A stretch of DNA of 10,086 nt from the NCBI GenBank assembly GCA_900557165.1, contig USRS01000088.1, positions 1 through 10,086 of the forward strand, in the 5' to 3' direction. The DNA comes from an uncultured Clostridium sp. (lineage in GTDB: Bacteria > Bacillota > Clostridia > Peptostreptococcales > Peptostreptococcaceae). Below, in pieces: positions 1 to 5,634 of the stretch (position 1 is the first letter of the stretch; each line of letters starts with the position of its first letter). Under the pieces are notes generated by a model. It saw only the letters and a program-made list of their open reading frames with translations, ran no database searches and was not told where the DNA came from. Made by a program: the position numbers and the translations under genes.

Positions 1-130
1 CTGGTGAATTATTTTCTTGTGCAGTTAATAATATTGCTTTTGTCCATTCTAAGTTATTTATATTGAATTGACCTACTGCGTATTTTCCTTCTCTTGCTTT
101 AACTAGCATTTCTTTTGCAGAAACTAACAT
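1..130 (-). CDS. fba: Class II fructose-bisphosphate aldolase, N-terminal part (cut by window edge)
   Basis: Translating the minus strand from the ATG at 130-128 gives about 43 residues beginning MLVSAKEML and continuing through [14 protein letters not shown] and [10 protein letters not shown]. This is the characteristic opening of zinc-dependent class II fructose-1,6-bisphosphate aldolases: the [10 protein letters not shown] stretch is the first barrel strand and helix, and ENNSP leads into the second strand. The enzyme cleaves fructose-1,6-bisphosphate to dihydroxyacetone phosphate and glyceraldehyde-3-phosphate in cytoplasmic glycolysis, and works in reverse in gluconeogenesis. A perfect GGAGG (minus strand, 142-138) lies 7 nt upstream of the ATG and fixes the start. 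The rest of the gene, including the zinc ligands and catalytic residues, lies outside the window, so integrity cannot be judged. It is divergent from the rsuA-like gene. Family recognition is strong despite the short length. Confidence 0.93.
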   Translation of the reverse strand, partial: MLVSAKEMLVKAREGKYAVGQFNINNLEWTKAILLTAQENNSP

Positions 131-188
131 GTTTAAACCTCCAAATTTTAACTAAGTTTAAAACTTATAAAACTTACCCATCATCTAT

Positions 189-217
189 ATTATATAACCA
201 AATTAAAAAAGAGTATA
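189..217 (-). promoter_or_regulatory. Candidate sigma-A promoter for fba
   Basis: On the minus strand a perfect TATAAT (194-189) sits 17 nt downstream of a weak -35-like TATACT (217-212), about 60 nt upstream of the fba start. The -10 is good and the -35 matches only three of six consensus positions. In DNA this AT-rich such matches arise by chance, so this is a position-supported guess. Confidence 0.35.
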
Positions 218-226
218 TAGTTAAAT

Positions 227-255
227 TTATAATAAGCAAAAATTAAAAATATAAT
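227..255 (+). promoter_or_regulatory. Candidate promoter for the rsuA-like/rlmD operon
   Basis: TTATAA (227-232) and TATAAT (250-255) are separated by 17 nt, followed by a leader of roughly 70 nt before the ATG at 331. A second TATAAT at 257-262 has no good -35. The background is extremely AT-rich, so the exact site is uncertain, but a promoter must lie in this divergent region. Confidence 0.3.
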
Positions 256-330
256 ATATAATAGAGATTATATGATGAAAAATAAATTTTAATCAAAATA
301 AAAATACTTCTCAAAAGGTGGTAAAATATA

Positions 331-1053
331 ATGGCGAAAAAATTAAGAATTGATAAAATTCTTTCTAATTTGGGATATGGAAGTAGAGCTGAATTAAAAG
401 TGTACTGCAAAAAGGGAATGGTAAAAGTAAATGATAAAGTTATATCAAATCCTGGTACACAAGTTGATACTGATGTGGATAAAATAGAGTTCAATAATGA
501 AGTAGTAAATTATAGAGAATTTGTTTATATAATGATGAACAAACCTGATGGATATTTATCAGCAACTTTTGATAAAAGAGATCCAATTGTCTTAGATTTA
601 ATAGATTCATCTTATTTAGCTTTTGAACCATTTCCAGTAGGAAGACTAGATAAAGATACAGAAGGTCTTTTGGTTTTAACTAATGACGGACAACTTGCTC
701 ATAGAGTATTATCTCCTAAAAAACACGTACCGAAGACTTATTATGCTAAAATAGAAGGAAGAGTTACAGAAGAAGATATAAAGGCTTTTGAAGCCGGTGT
801 TACATTGGATGATGGATATGAAACTATGCCAGCACAATTAAAAATACTTGAAAGTGGAGAACAATCAGAAATAGAGCTTACTATACATGAAGGAAAATTC
901 CACCAAGTAAAAAGAATGTTTGAGAGTGTAGGCAAAAAAGTAGTATACTTGAAAAGACTGTCTATGGGTAAATTAATGCTAGATGAAAATTTAGGTCTAG
1001 GTGAATATAGAGAATTAACTGATGAAGAAGTTAAATTAATAGAAGAAAGATAA
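331..1053 (+). CDS. rsuA: RsuA-type rRNA pseudouridine synthase
   Basis: The 240-aa product has the two-domain layout of RsuA/RluB/RluE/RluF enzymes, which isomerise a specific uridine of rRNA to pseudouridine. An S4 RNA-binding domain covers about residues 4-60 (RIDKILSNLGYGSRAE, then a basic KKGMVKVN stretch). The catalytic domain carries the family motif GRLDKDTEGLL at 104-114, with Asp107 as the nucleophile. The later KTYYAKIEG and FHQVKRMF segments are typical of the family. The SPKKHVPKTYY segment and the sequence after it look more like the RsuA branch (16S U516) than the RluB branch (23S U2605), so the symbol is an inference about specificity. Length is normal. AAGGTGG at 315-321 lies 9 nt before the ATG. 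The next gene starts 19 nt downstream, so the two rRNA-modification genes are probably co-transcribed. Confidence 0.9.
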   Translation: MAKKLRIDKILSNLGYGSRAELKVYCKKGMVKVNDKVISNPGTQVDTDVDKIEFNNEVVNYREFVYIMMNKPDGYLSATFDKRDPIVLDLIDSSYLAFEPFPVGRLDKDTEGLLVLTNDGQLAHRVLSPKKHVPKTYYAKIEGRVTEEDIKAFEAGVTLDDGYETMPAQLKILESGEQSEIELTIHEGKFHQVKRMFESVGKKVVYLKRLSMGKLMLDENLGLGEYRELTDEEVKLIEER

Positions 1054-1072
1054 AATAGCGGAGGAAATTATA

Positions 1073-2425
1073 GTGAAAAGAAAAGACATAATTGAATTTG
1101 AAATAGGTTCTATGGAGTTTGGAGGAGAATCTTCAACTTTAATAGGCAAAAGAAAAGTAAAAATGAAAGGTGGAATAATTGGTCAAAAAGTTAAAGCTAT
1201 TGTAAAAAAAGCAAGAAGTGAAAAAGCTGAAGTAAAACTACTTGAAGTTGTGGAAAACTCACCAATTGAAACAGAAGAAACATGTGCTCATTTTGGACAA
1301 TGTGGAGGATGTTCTATATTATCAGTTCCTTATGAAAAACAATTAGAAATAAAATCTGAACAAGTTTTAAAATTATTTGAAGAACAAGATATAAGAGGGT
1401 TTGAGTTCTTAGGAATAGAAGGAAGTCCAGATGAAAGAGTATACAGAAATAAAATGGAGTATACTTTTGGTGATGAAGTAAAAGGTGGACCTCTTACTTT
1501 AGGAATGCACAAAAAAGGTAGACATTTAGACATAATAACTGTTGATGATTGTAGATTGGTAGATGAAGACTTTATAAAAGTATTAACTTCTACAGTTGAA
1601 TATTTTGGACAAAAAGAACTTCCTTACTACAGAATAAATTCTCATCAAGGTTTCTTAAGAAACTTAGTTGTTAGAAAAGGTGTTAACACAAATCAATTAA
1701 TGGTTAACATAGTAACTACTACTCAAATTGATTTTGATATGACTGAGTACAAAGATATGATATTAAATCTTGGAACAAAAGCAGAAGTAGTAAGTATATT
1801 ACACACTATAAATGATGGTCTTGCTGATGCAGTTAACTGTGATGAGTTAAGAGTTTTACATGGAAGAGATTATATAGAAGAAGTTGTTTTAGGTCTTAGA
1901 TTTAAAATATCTCCATTCTCATTCTTCCAAACAAATACTAACGGTGCTGAAAAACTTTACACTATAGCTAGAGAATTTGTGGGCGATCACGAAGGGAAAG
2001 TATTATTCGATTTATATAGTGGTACAGGAACTATAGGACAAGTTATGGCAAGTGCTGCTAAACAAGTTTATGGTATAGAATTAATAGAAGAAGCTGTTGT
2101 TGCTGCTAATCAAAATGCTAAATTAAATGGACTTGATAATTGTGAATTTATAGCAGGTGATGTTGCTAAAGTTGTTAAAAACTTAGAAGCTAAACCTGAT
2201 TTAATAGTTGTTGACCCACCAAGACCAGGTGTTCACAAAGATGCAATAAGAGATATATCTGGATTTGGTGCAAATGAAATAGTTTATATTTCATGTAATC
2301 CAAGAACTTTAGTTTTAGATTTAAAAGGATTTGAAGCTTACGGATACAAAGTTGAAAAAGTTAAGTTAATGGATATGTTCCCAAATACACCTCACTGTGA
2401 GACTGTAGTAAAATTAAAAAAATAA
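1073..2425 (+). CDS. rlmD: 23S rRNA (uracil-C5)-methyltransferase, RlmD/RlmCD type
   Basis: This 450-aa protein is a complete SAM-dependent RNA m5U methyltransferase of the TrmA/RlmD family. In order: a TRAM-like RNA-binding segment (about 1-60); four cysteines arranged as a 4Fe-4S site (Cys71, Cys77 and Cys80 in CAHFGQCGGC, plus Cys160 in DDCRLV); an RNA-recognition middle domain; the SAM-binding motif DLYSGTGTIG (313-322); the VVDPPRPGVH motif (379-388); the catalytic cysteine Cys408 in YISCNPRTL; and the C-terminal HCETV with the expected general base Glu443. Family members methylate U1939 of 23S rRNA. The single Bacillus homologue RlmCD also modifies U747, so dual specificity is possible here. 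The start is GTG, supported by GGAGG at 1060-1064 with 8 nt spacing. It follows the pseudouridine synthase by 19 nt and is closed by a strong terminator. Confidence 0.93.
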   Translation: MKRKDIIEFEIGSMEFGGESSTLIGKRKVKMKGGIIGQKVKAIVKKARSEKAEVKLLEVVENSPIETEETCAHFGQCGGCSILSVPYEKQLEIKSEQVLKLFEEQDIRGFEFLGIEGSPDERVYRNKMEYTFGDEVKGGPLTLGMHKKGRHLDIITVDDCRLVDEDFIKVLTSTVEYFGQKELPYYRINSHQGFLRNLVVRKGVNTNQLMVNIVTTTQIDFDMTEYKDMILNLGTKAEVVSILHTINDGLADAVNCDELRVLHGRDYIEEVVLGLRFKISPFSFFQTNTNGAEKLYTIAREFVGDHEGKVLFDLYSGTGTIGQVMASAAKQVYGIELIEEAVVAANQNAKLNGLDNCEFIAGDVAKVVKNLEAKPDLIVVDPPRPGVHKDAIRDISGFGANEIVYISCNPRTLVLDLKGFEAYGYKVEKVKLMDMFPNTPHCETVVKLKK

Positions 2426-2431
2426 TTATTC

Positions 2432-2469
2432 AAAGAGATTAAGTAGAGATGCTTAGTCTCTTTTTTTTT
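2432..2469 (+). terminator. Intrinsic terminator after rlmD
   Basis: A 12-bp stem pairs AAAGAGATTAAG (2432-2443) with CTTAGTCTCTTT (2452-2463), with one G-U wobble and an 8-nt loop. It runs directly into a T tract ending at 2469. It starts 7 nt after the rlmD stop and separates the rRNA-modification operon from the next unit. Confidence 0.92.
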
Positions 2470-2545
2470 GTGAAATATGGCAATTGCATAATATATGTTT
2501 TTTAGCAAAAAATAATTTACAAATAATTAATAAAAGGAGAGAATT

Positions 2546-3163
2546 ATGCCGAAAAAGAGGTATTTTGTATTAGTATCTCATTGTTTATTAAATCCAGCTA
2601 CAAGAGTTCACATACTAGGCAGAAGATTTCATGTTGCAAAATTAGTATGTGAATATTTTTTAAGTAAAAATATAGCTATAATACAATTACCATGTCCAGA
2701 ATTTACAGCAATGGGATATTGGAGAAATCCACAAGGAAGACAACAATATGATAATGTATTTTTTAAAGAATACTGTAGAGAACAATTAAGTATATATGTG
2801 GATATGGTTTGTGAGTTGAAAAATAATAACAACACACCACTATGTTATATAGGTATACAAGGTAGTCCAAACTGTAGCATTTATTGGGGAAAACATAAGA
2901 CTAATAAATATCATACAGAATCAATAGTAGAAGATATTTCTAAGAAAAAGGAAAAAGCAATTTATGGAGTTATGACAACAGTACTAGATAATATGTTGAA
3001 AGAAAATAATATTCATATACCTTATTTTGAAGCTCCAGTGAAAGAAAGCTTAGATTCAGAATTAGTGAAAAAATTCTTTAATGATTTAGATAATTTATTA
3101 AATATACCAGAGGATTGTAGATTTAAGATAAATCTGGATTTATATAAAAATAAGAAGGAGTGA
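2546..3163 (+). CDS. Small probable Fe-S protein of the DUF523/TudS-like group
   Basis: The 205-aa product has no signal peptide or membrane segment. Three cysteine motifs stand out in the order and contexts seen in DUF523-type proteins: SHCLLN (Cys13), QLPCPEF (Cys50) and GSPNC (Cys110). In the DUF523 enzyme TudS (thiouracil desulfidase) three such cysteines hold a catalytic 4Fe-4S cluster with one open iron site, so a similar cluster is a reasonable inference. The first motif reads CLLNPATRV rather than the DUF523 form CLLGxxCRYDG, so this belongs to a divergent sister family that I recall as COG5418. Substrate is unknown. AAGGAG at 2534-2539 with 6 nt spacing supports the ATG. The stop lies 5 nt before the ATG of the chimeric ORF, whose ribosome binding site overlaps this gene's end, so the ancestral genes were co-transcribed. 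The frame looks intact. Confidence 0.75.
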   Translation: MPKKRYFVLVSHCLLNPATRVHILGRRFHVAKLVCEYFLSKNIAIIQLPCPEFTAMGYWRNPQGRQQYDNVFFKEYCREQLSIYVDMVCELKNNNNTPLCYIGIQGSPNCSIYWGKHKTNKYHTESIVEDISKKKEKAIYGVMTTVLDNMLKENNIHIPYFEAPVKESLDSELVKKFFNDLDNLLNIPEDCRFKINLDLYKNKKE

Positions 3164-3168
3164 TATAA

Positions 3169-3999
3169 ATGACATTGCAAAATGTACATGGTGACCCCAT
3201 ATTTACGAAAATAAATAAACATAAAAAACAGTATGAATATCTTACTAAGGACATAGATACTGAAGTAATAATTGTGGGTGGTGGTGTTACAGGTTCAATT
3301 GTGGGATATTATTTTTCAAAAAATAATATCCCAGCTGTCATATTGGAAAAGGAAAGAATAGCTCATGGAAGTACAAGTATTACAACATCTTTTTTACAAT
3401 ATGAATTAGATAGTAATGCAAAAGAATTGGAAGAATACACATGCATTGATAATGTAATTATATCATATAAATTAGGTCTTAAAGCATTGGATGAATTAGA
3501 TGAATTTATAAAAGAGTATGTCAATAAGTGTAAGGATGAAAGAAAAGATACTTTATTATATATATCTAAAAAATATGAAGTTGGAGAAATGAAGGAAGAA
3601 TATGAAATAAGTGTAAATAAATTAAAAAATATTTATATGGACAAAAAAGAATATTTAGAATCCCTTCTTAGTAAAATATTACCTCATGATGTAGTAAAAG
3701 AGCAGGGAACAGGATATGTTGTTGATTGTTTGAAAAGTAGTTTTAAAGTAATAAAAGAAAGTAATTCTTATGAAGAAACTATAAAAAAAGCTATAGCGCT
3801 GGGCAATGATACAGATACAACAGCAGCAGTTGCTGGAGGTATAGCAGGTGCTTTATATGGTTTTGAAAATATACCTAAGAAATGGTTTGAAAATTTAAGG
3901 GGAAAAGATGAAGTTTATGAATTGATAAACAAAATAGATTTTAAAAGTGAAAAATTAAGTGAGAGAGTTGAAATAATAAATGAAGATATAAAACAATAG
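3169..3999 (+). pseudogene. Chimeric ORF: FAD oxidoreductase N-terminus joined to ADP-ribosylglycohydrolase C-terminus and macrodomain start
   Basis: The 276-aa reading frame is made of pieces of unrelated families. Residues 1 to about 147 are the N-terminus of an FAD-dependent oxidoreductase (DAO/glycine-oxidase type). They show the dinucleotide-binding VIIVGGGVTGSIVG (33-46), Glu60 at the end of strand 2 for the adenosine ribose, and AHGSTSITTS (65-74). The family is about 400 aa long, so the rest of the FAD domain and the substrate domain are absent. From about residue 150 to 258 the sequence is the C-terminal third of an ADP-ribosylglycohydrolase, including LGNDTDTTAAVAGG. Residues 265-276 (ERVEIINEDIKQ) resemble the first strand of a macrodomain. 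A good AAGGAG (3155-3160, 8 nt spacing) means it may still be translated. Neither enzyme should be functional. I read it as the in-frame product of a deletion. A recently born fusion protein or an assembly artefact are the alternatives. Confidence 0.85.
3613..3942 (+). pseudogene. ADP-ribosylglycohydrolase (DraG family) C-terminal remnant
   Basis: This segment of the chimeric ORF (about residues 149-258) reads ILPHDVVKEQGTGYVVDCL, then YEETIKKAIALGNDTDTTAA, GGIAGALYGFENIPKKW and ENLRGKDEVYELI. This is the C-terminal part of DraG/ADP-ribosylglycohydrolase proteins, which remove ADP-ribose from modified macromolecules with a two-Mg centre. The metal-binding DTDT of the C-terminal half (Asp214, Asp216, Thr217) is preserved. 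The N-terminal half, with the first acidic metal ligands and most of the helical fold, has been lost, so catalysis is not expected. The upstream junction is placed near 3610 because the FAD family's EEYEI stretch ends there, but the exact base is uncertain. Confidence 0.8.
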
Positions 4000-4183
4000 C
4001 ATTTCCAGCATAATTACAGGAGTATATGGTTATCCTTATGAAAAAGCTTGTGTAGTAGCGTGCAAAGCTGTTGGAGATATGTTGATAAAATACCCAAAAG
4101 ACAAAATTGAAAAGATTTATTTTGTATGTTTCAATAAAAAAATTTACGATAAATATGATGAGTCAATATTTATGTTTGATTAA
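3961..4183 (+). pseudogene. Macrodomain (ADP-ribose-binding) remnant, internally deleted and frameshifted
   Basis: Two ends of one macrodomain are visible. ERVEIINEDIKQ (3961-3996, frame of the chimeric ORF) matches the usual first strand of the type I.I..GDIT. The C-terminus follows immediately: IAFPA is encoded at 3996-4010 in a second frame, and IITGVYGYPYEKA onward in a third frame (from 4010), ending with IEKIYFVCFNKKIYDKY and a stop at 4181-4183. IAFPxIxTGVYGYP is the hallmark motif of the second ADP-ribose-binding loop. The switch at 4010 is explained by loss of one base, because restoring it gives a continuous IAFPAIITGVYGYP. About 90-100 codons, including the NAAN and glycine-rich loop, are missing between the ends. 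Macrodomains bind or hydrolyse ADP-ribose derivatives and natural links to DraG domains exist, so the ancestral gene may have encoded a DraG-macrodomain fusion. Confidence 0.82.
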
Positions 4184-4214
4184 ATAATTTTTATATAATA
4201 AAAAATAAGTAAAA

Positions 4215-4242
4215 TTAATAGATTTATATTTAATGATATAAT
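4215..4242 (+). promoter_or_regulatory. Candidate extended -10 promoter for the HAD phosphatase gene
   Basis: TGA-TATAAT (4234-4242) is a perfect extended -10 element. A TTAATA (4215-4220) stands 16 nt upstream of it and matches four of six -35 positions. The start codon follows 29 nt after the -10. It lies just downstream of the macrodomain remnant, allowing the HAD gene to be expressed independently of the decayed genes. Confidence 0.5.
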
Positions 4243-4271
4243 TATAAATAAAAACAAAGGGAGAAGAGTAT

Positions 4272-5069
4272 ATGGCAGTAAAACTAATTGCAGCAGATAT
4301 GGACGGAACATTATTAGATAGCAATAAAAATTTATCACCAGACTTATTTGATTTGATAAAAAAATTAAAAGAAAAAGATGTTAAGTTTGCTATAGCCAGT
4401 GGGAGACAGTATTTTAATTTATTAGATAATTTTAAGGATGTAAAAGAAGACTTAGTATATATTAGTGATAATGGTTCAATTGTTTATGATAACAATGGAA
4501 AATCAATTTATACTGATGAAATTAATAAACATGAATTGAAAAAAGCTTTAAATGATGTAAGAAAAGGCAAAGATATTTATCCAATTTTATGCGGAGTAAA
4601 ATCAGCATATATAGAAAATAATGATGAGATTTTTTTAGAAAATGCAAAAATGTATTATGAAAAATTAGAAAATGTAGATGATTTAATGGATGTAATAGAA
4701 AAGGATAAAATTTGTAAATTGGCAGTTTTTGATGCGACAAATGCAGAAGAAAATGCCTATGAAATTTTAAAAAAATACAATGGAGAGTTACTTGTATGTT
4801 TATCTGGGCATAATTGGGTAGATTTAATGAACATAGGCGTAAACAAAGGTGAAGCTATTAAAATAATTCAAGAAAATTATAATATTTCTTTTGATGAAAC
4901 TATGGCATTTGGAGATTATTTAAATGATTTTGAAATGATGCAAAATTGTAAATATAGTTATGCAATGGAAAATGCTCACCCTAAACTTAAAGAAATCTGT
5001 AATTATAGGGCTAAGTCCAATGATGAAGATGGTGTAGTTGATGCTATAAAAAAACATTTTGAATTATAG
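4272..5069 (+). CDS. Cof-type HAD-superfamily phosphatase (HAD-IIB)
   Basis: The 265-aa protein is a complete Cof/YidA-like haloacid dehalogenase-type hydrolase, a cytoplasmic Mg-dependent phosphatase usually acting on sugar phosphates or related small phosphoesters. All four HAD motifs are present: motif I DMDGTLLDS with nucleophile Asp9 and acid/base Asp11; motif II IASGR with Ser43; motif III Lys192 in NKGEAI; motif IV FGDYLNDFEMM with Asp215 and Asp219. The C2B cap domain occupies roughly residues 80-185. Length is typical. AAAGGGAG at 4256-4263 is 8 nt from the ATG. It is the only intact gene between 3169 and 5480. The M20 pseudogene follows after 18 nt with its own ribosome binding site, so the two were probably co-transcribed. 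The substrate cannot be deduced, since Cof-type enzymes are promiscuous and numerous in Clostridia. Confidence 0.92.
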   Translation: MAVKLIAADMDGTLLDSNKNLSPDLFDLIKKLKEKDVKFAIASGRQYFNLLDNFKDVKEDLVYISDNGSIVYDNNGKSIYTDEINKHELKKALNDVRKGKDIYPILCGVKSAYIENNDEIFLENAKMYYEKLENVDDLMDVIEKDKICKLAVFDATNAEENAYEILKKYNGELLVCLSGHNWVDLMNIGVNKGEAIKIIQENYNISFDETMAFGDYLNDFEMMQNCKYSYAMENAHPKLKEICNYRAKSNDEDGVVDAIKKHFEL

Positions 5070-5087
5070 TTAAAGGGGAAATTATTA

Positions 5088-5480
5088 ATGGAAAAATATA
5101 AAGAAATAGATAATTCATTAATAGAAGAAGCAATTAAAATTAGAAGACATTTACATCAATATCCAGAAATAAGTGAAAAGGAATATGAAACTAGTAATTA
5201 CATTAAAAGTTATTTAGATAAAATAGGAATAGAAAGTAAAATAATAGGAGAAACTGGTGTAGTTGCAACTTTAATTAATAACTTAAATTATCCAACTATA
5301 GCTCTTAGGGCAGAAATAGATGTCCTTCTAATCTAAGAAAAAAATTCATTTGAATATAAATCTAAAAATAAAGGAGTAATGCATGCATGCGGTCATGATG
5401 GAATTACTGCCGTAGTTCTTAGATTGGCAAATTTATTAAAAGTAAATCAATCAAAATTAAATTGAAATATTAAATTTATA
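5088..5480 (+). pseudogene. M20D amidohydrolase/aminoacylase remnant with two in-frame stops and C-terminal loss
   Basis: The frame opens like an M20 metallopeptidase of the amidohydrolase (hippurate hydrolase/IlvD-independent aminoacylase-like) subfamily: RRHLHQYPEISEKEYET, then ETGVVATL and IALRAEIDVLLI. It hits TAA at 5334-5336 (codon 83), where relatives continue with a Glu or Gln codon (LPIEE/LPIQE). Without changing frame it carries on with the metal-site motif GVMHACGHDG (Cys101, His103) and AVVLRLANLLK. It meets TGA at 5463-5465 where relatives have Gly (KLNGNIKFI), and breaks off after NIKFI at 5480. Intact members are about 390 aa, so the second pair of metal ligands, the dimerisation domain and the C-terminus are missing. 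CGHDGH also reads CGHDGI, another sign of relaxed selection. AAAGGGG at 5072-5078 supports the ATG. This is a clear pseudogene. Confidence 0.93.
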
Positions 5481-5510
5481 AACTATAAGAATTTTTCTTA
5501 TAGTTTTTTT
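5480..5510 (+). terminator. Intrinsic terminator after the M20 pseudogene
   Basis: A perfect 12-bp hairpin, AAACTATAAGAA (5480-5491) with TTCTTATAGTTT (5495-5506), has a 3-nt TTT loop and continues into T's to 5510. It directly abuts the point where M20 similarity stops. The deletion that removed the gene's 3' part therefore ended at, or just before, its original terminator. It insulates the arsR promoter from upstream transcription. Confidence 0.9.
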
Positions 5511-5540
5511 GTAGGATATATCTTGTAGTTTTGAGAAATA

Positions 5541-5569
5541 TTGACATAATAATGAAATTTAAGTATATT
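5541..5569 (+). promoter_or_regulatory. Strong sigma-A promoter of the arsR unit
   Basis: A perfect TTGACA (5541-5546) and TATATT (5564-5569) are separated by exactly 17 nt. This is the best promoter in the window. Transcription would begin near 5576, leaving a leader of about 60 nt to the GTG at 5635. The -10 lies inside the left inner arm of the long palindrome, so a repressor bound there would block RNA polymerase. Confidence 0.85.
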
Positions 5570-5600
5570 AGTTATTGCTAATATACTTGGATTTCATTAT
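5549..5600. promoter_or_regulatory. 52-nt interrupted palindrome, probable operator for the ArsR-family regulator
   Basis: Outer arms ATAATGAAAT (5549-5558) and ATTTCATTAT (5591-5600) are perfect 10-bp inverted repeats. Inner arms AAGTATATTAG (5561-5571) and CTAATATACTT (5578-5588) are perfect 11-bp inverted repeats. TT/GG mismatches separate inner from outer arms, and a 6-nt centre (TTATTG) covers the expected transcription start. It spans the spacer, the -10 and the initial transcribed region. Because transcription starts near its centre, the transcript contains only the right half, so it should act as DNA (an operator) rather than as an RNA hairpin. ArsR/SmtB dimers typically bind such inverted repeats over their own promoters. 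Autorepression is inferred from position. Confidence 0.75.
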
Positions 5601-5634
5601 GGTTATAATAACTAAAAAGAAAGGAAGTTTCATA

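Noticed and set aside
131..330. Possible riboswitch or small RNA in the fba/rsuA divergent intergenic region
   Set aside because: The region is AT-rich with only promoter-like elements. I see no stable stem set or conserved riboswitch core on either strand.
4522..4740. Minus-strand ORF opposite the HAD gene, and similar antisense ORFs opposite rsuA, rlmD, the 2546 gene and DUF445
   Set aside because: They have no ribosome binding site and no recognisable domain, with composition explained by antisense reading of AT-rich coding sequence. They are shadows of the genuine genes.
5463..5465. TGA in the M20 gene as a selenocysteine or readthrough codon
   Set aside because: An earlier TAA interrupts the same frame, the aligned position is normally Gly, and the gene is truncated 15 nt later. 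Decay explains it better.
5575..5634. In-frame TTG (5575) and ATG (5599) starts that would lengthen the ArsR protein by 20 or 12 residues
   Set aside because: Neither has a ribosome binding site, both fall in the palindrome, and 5575 coincides with the predicted transcription start. GTG 5635 has AAGGAAG at proper spacing and gives a normal family length.
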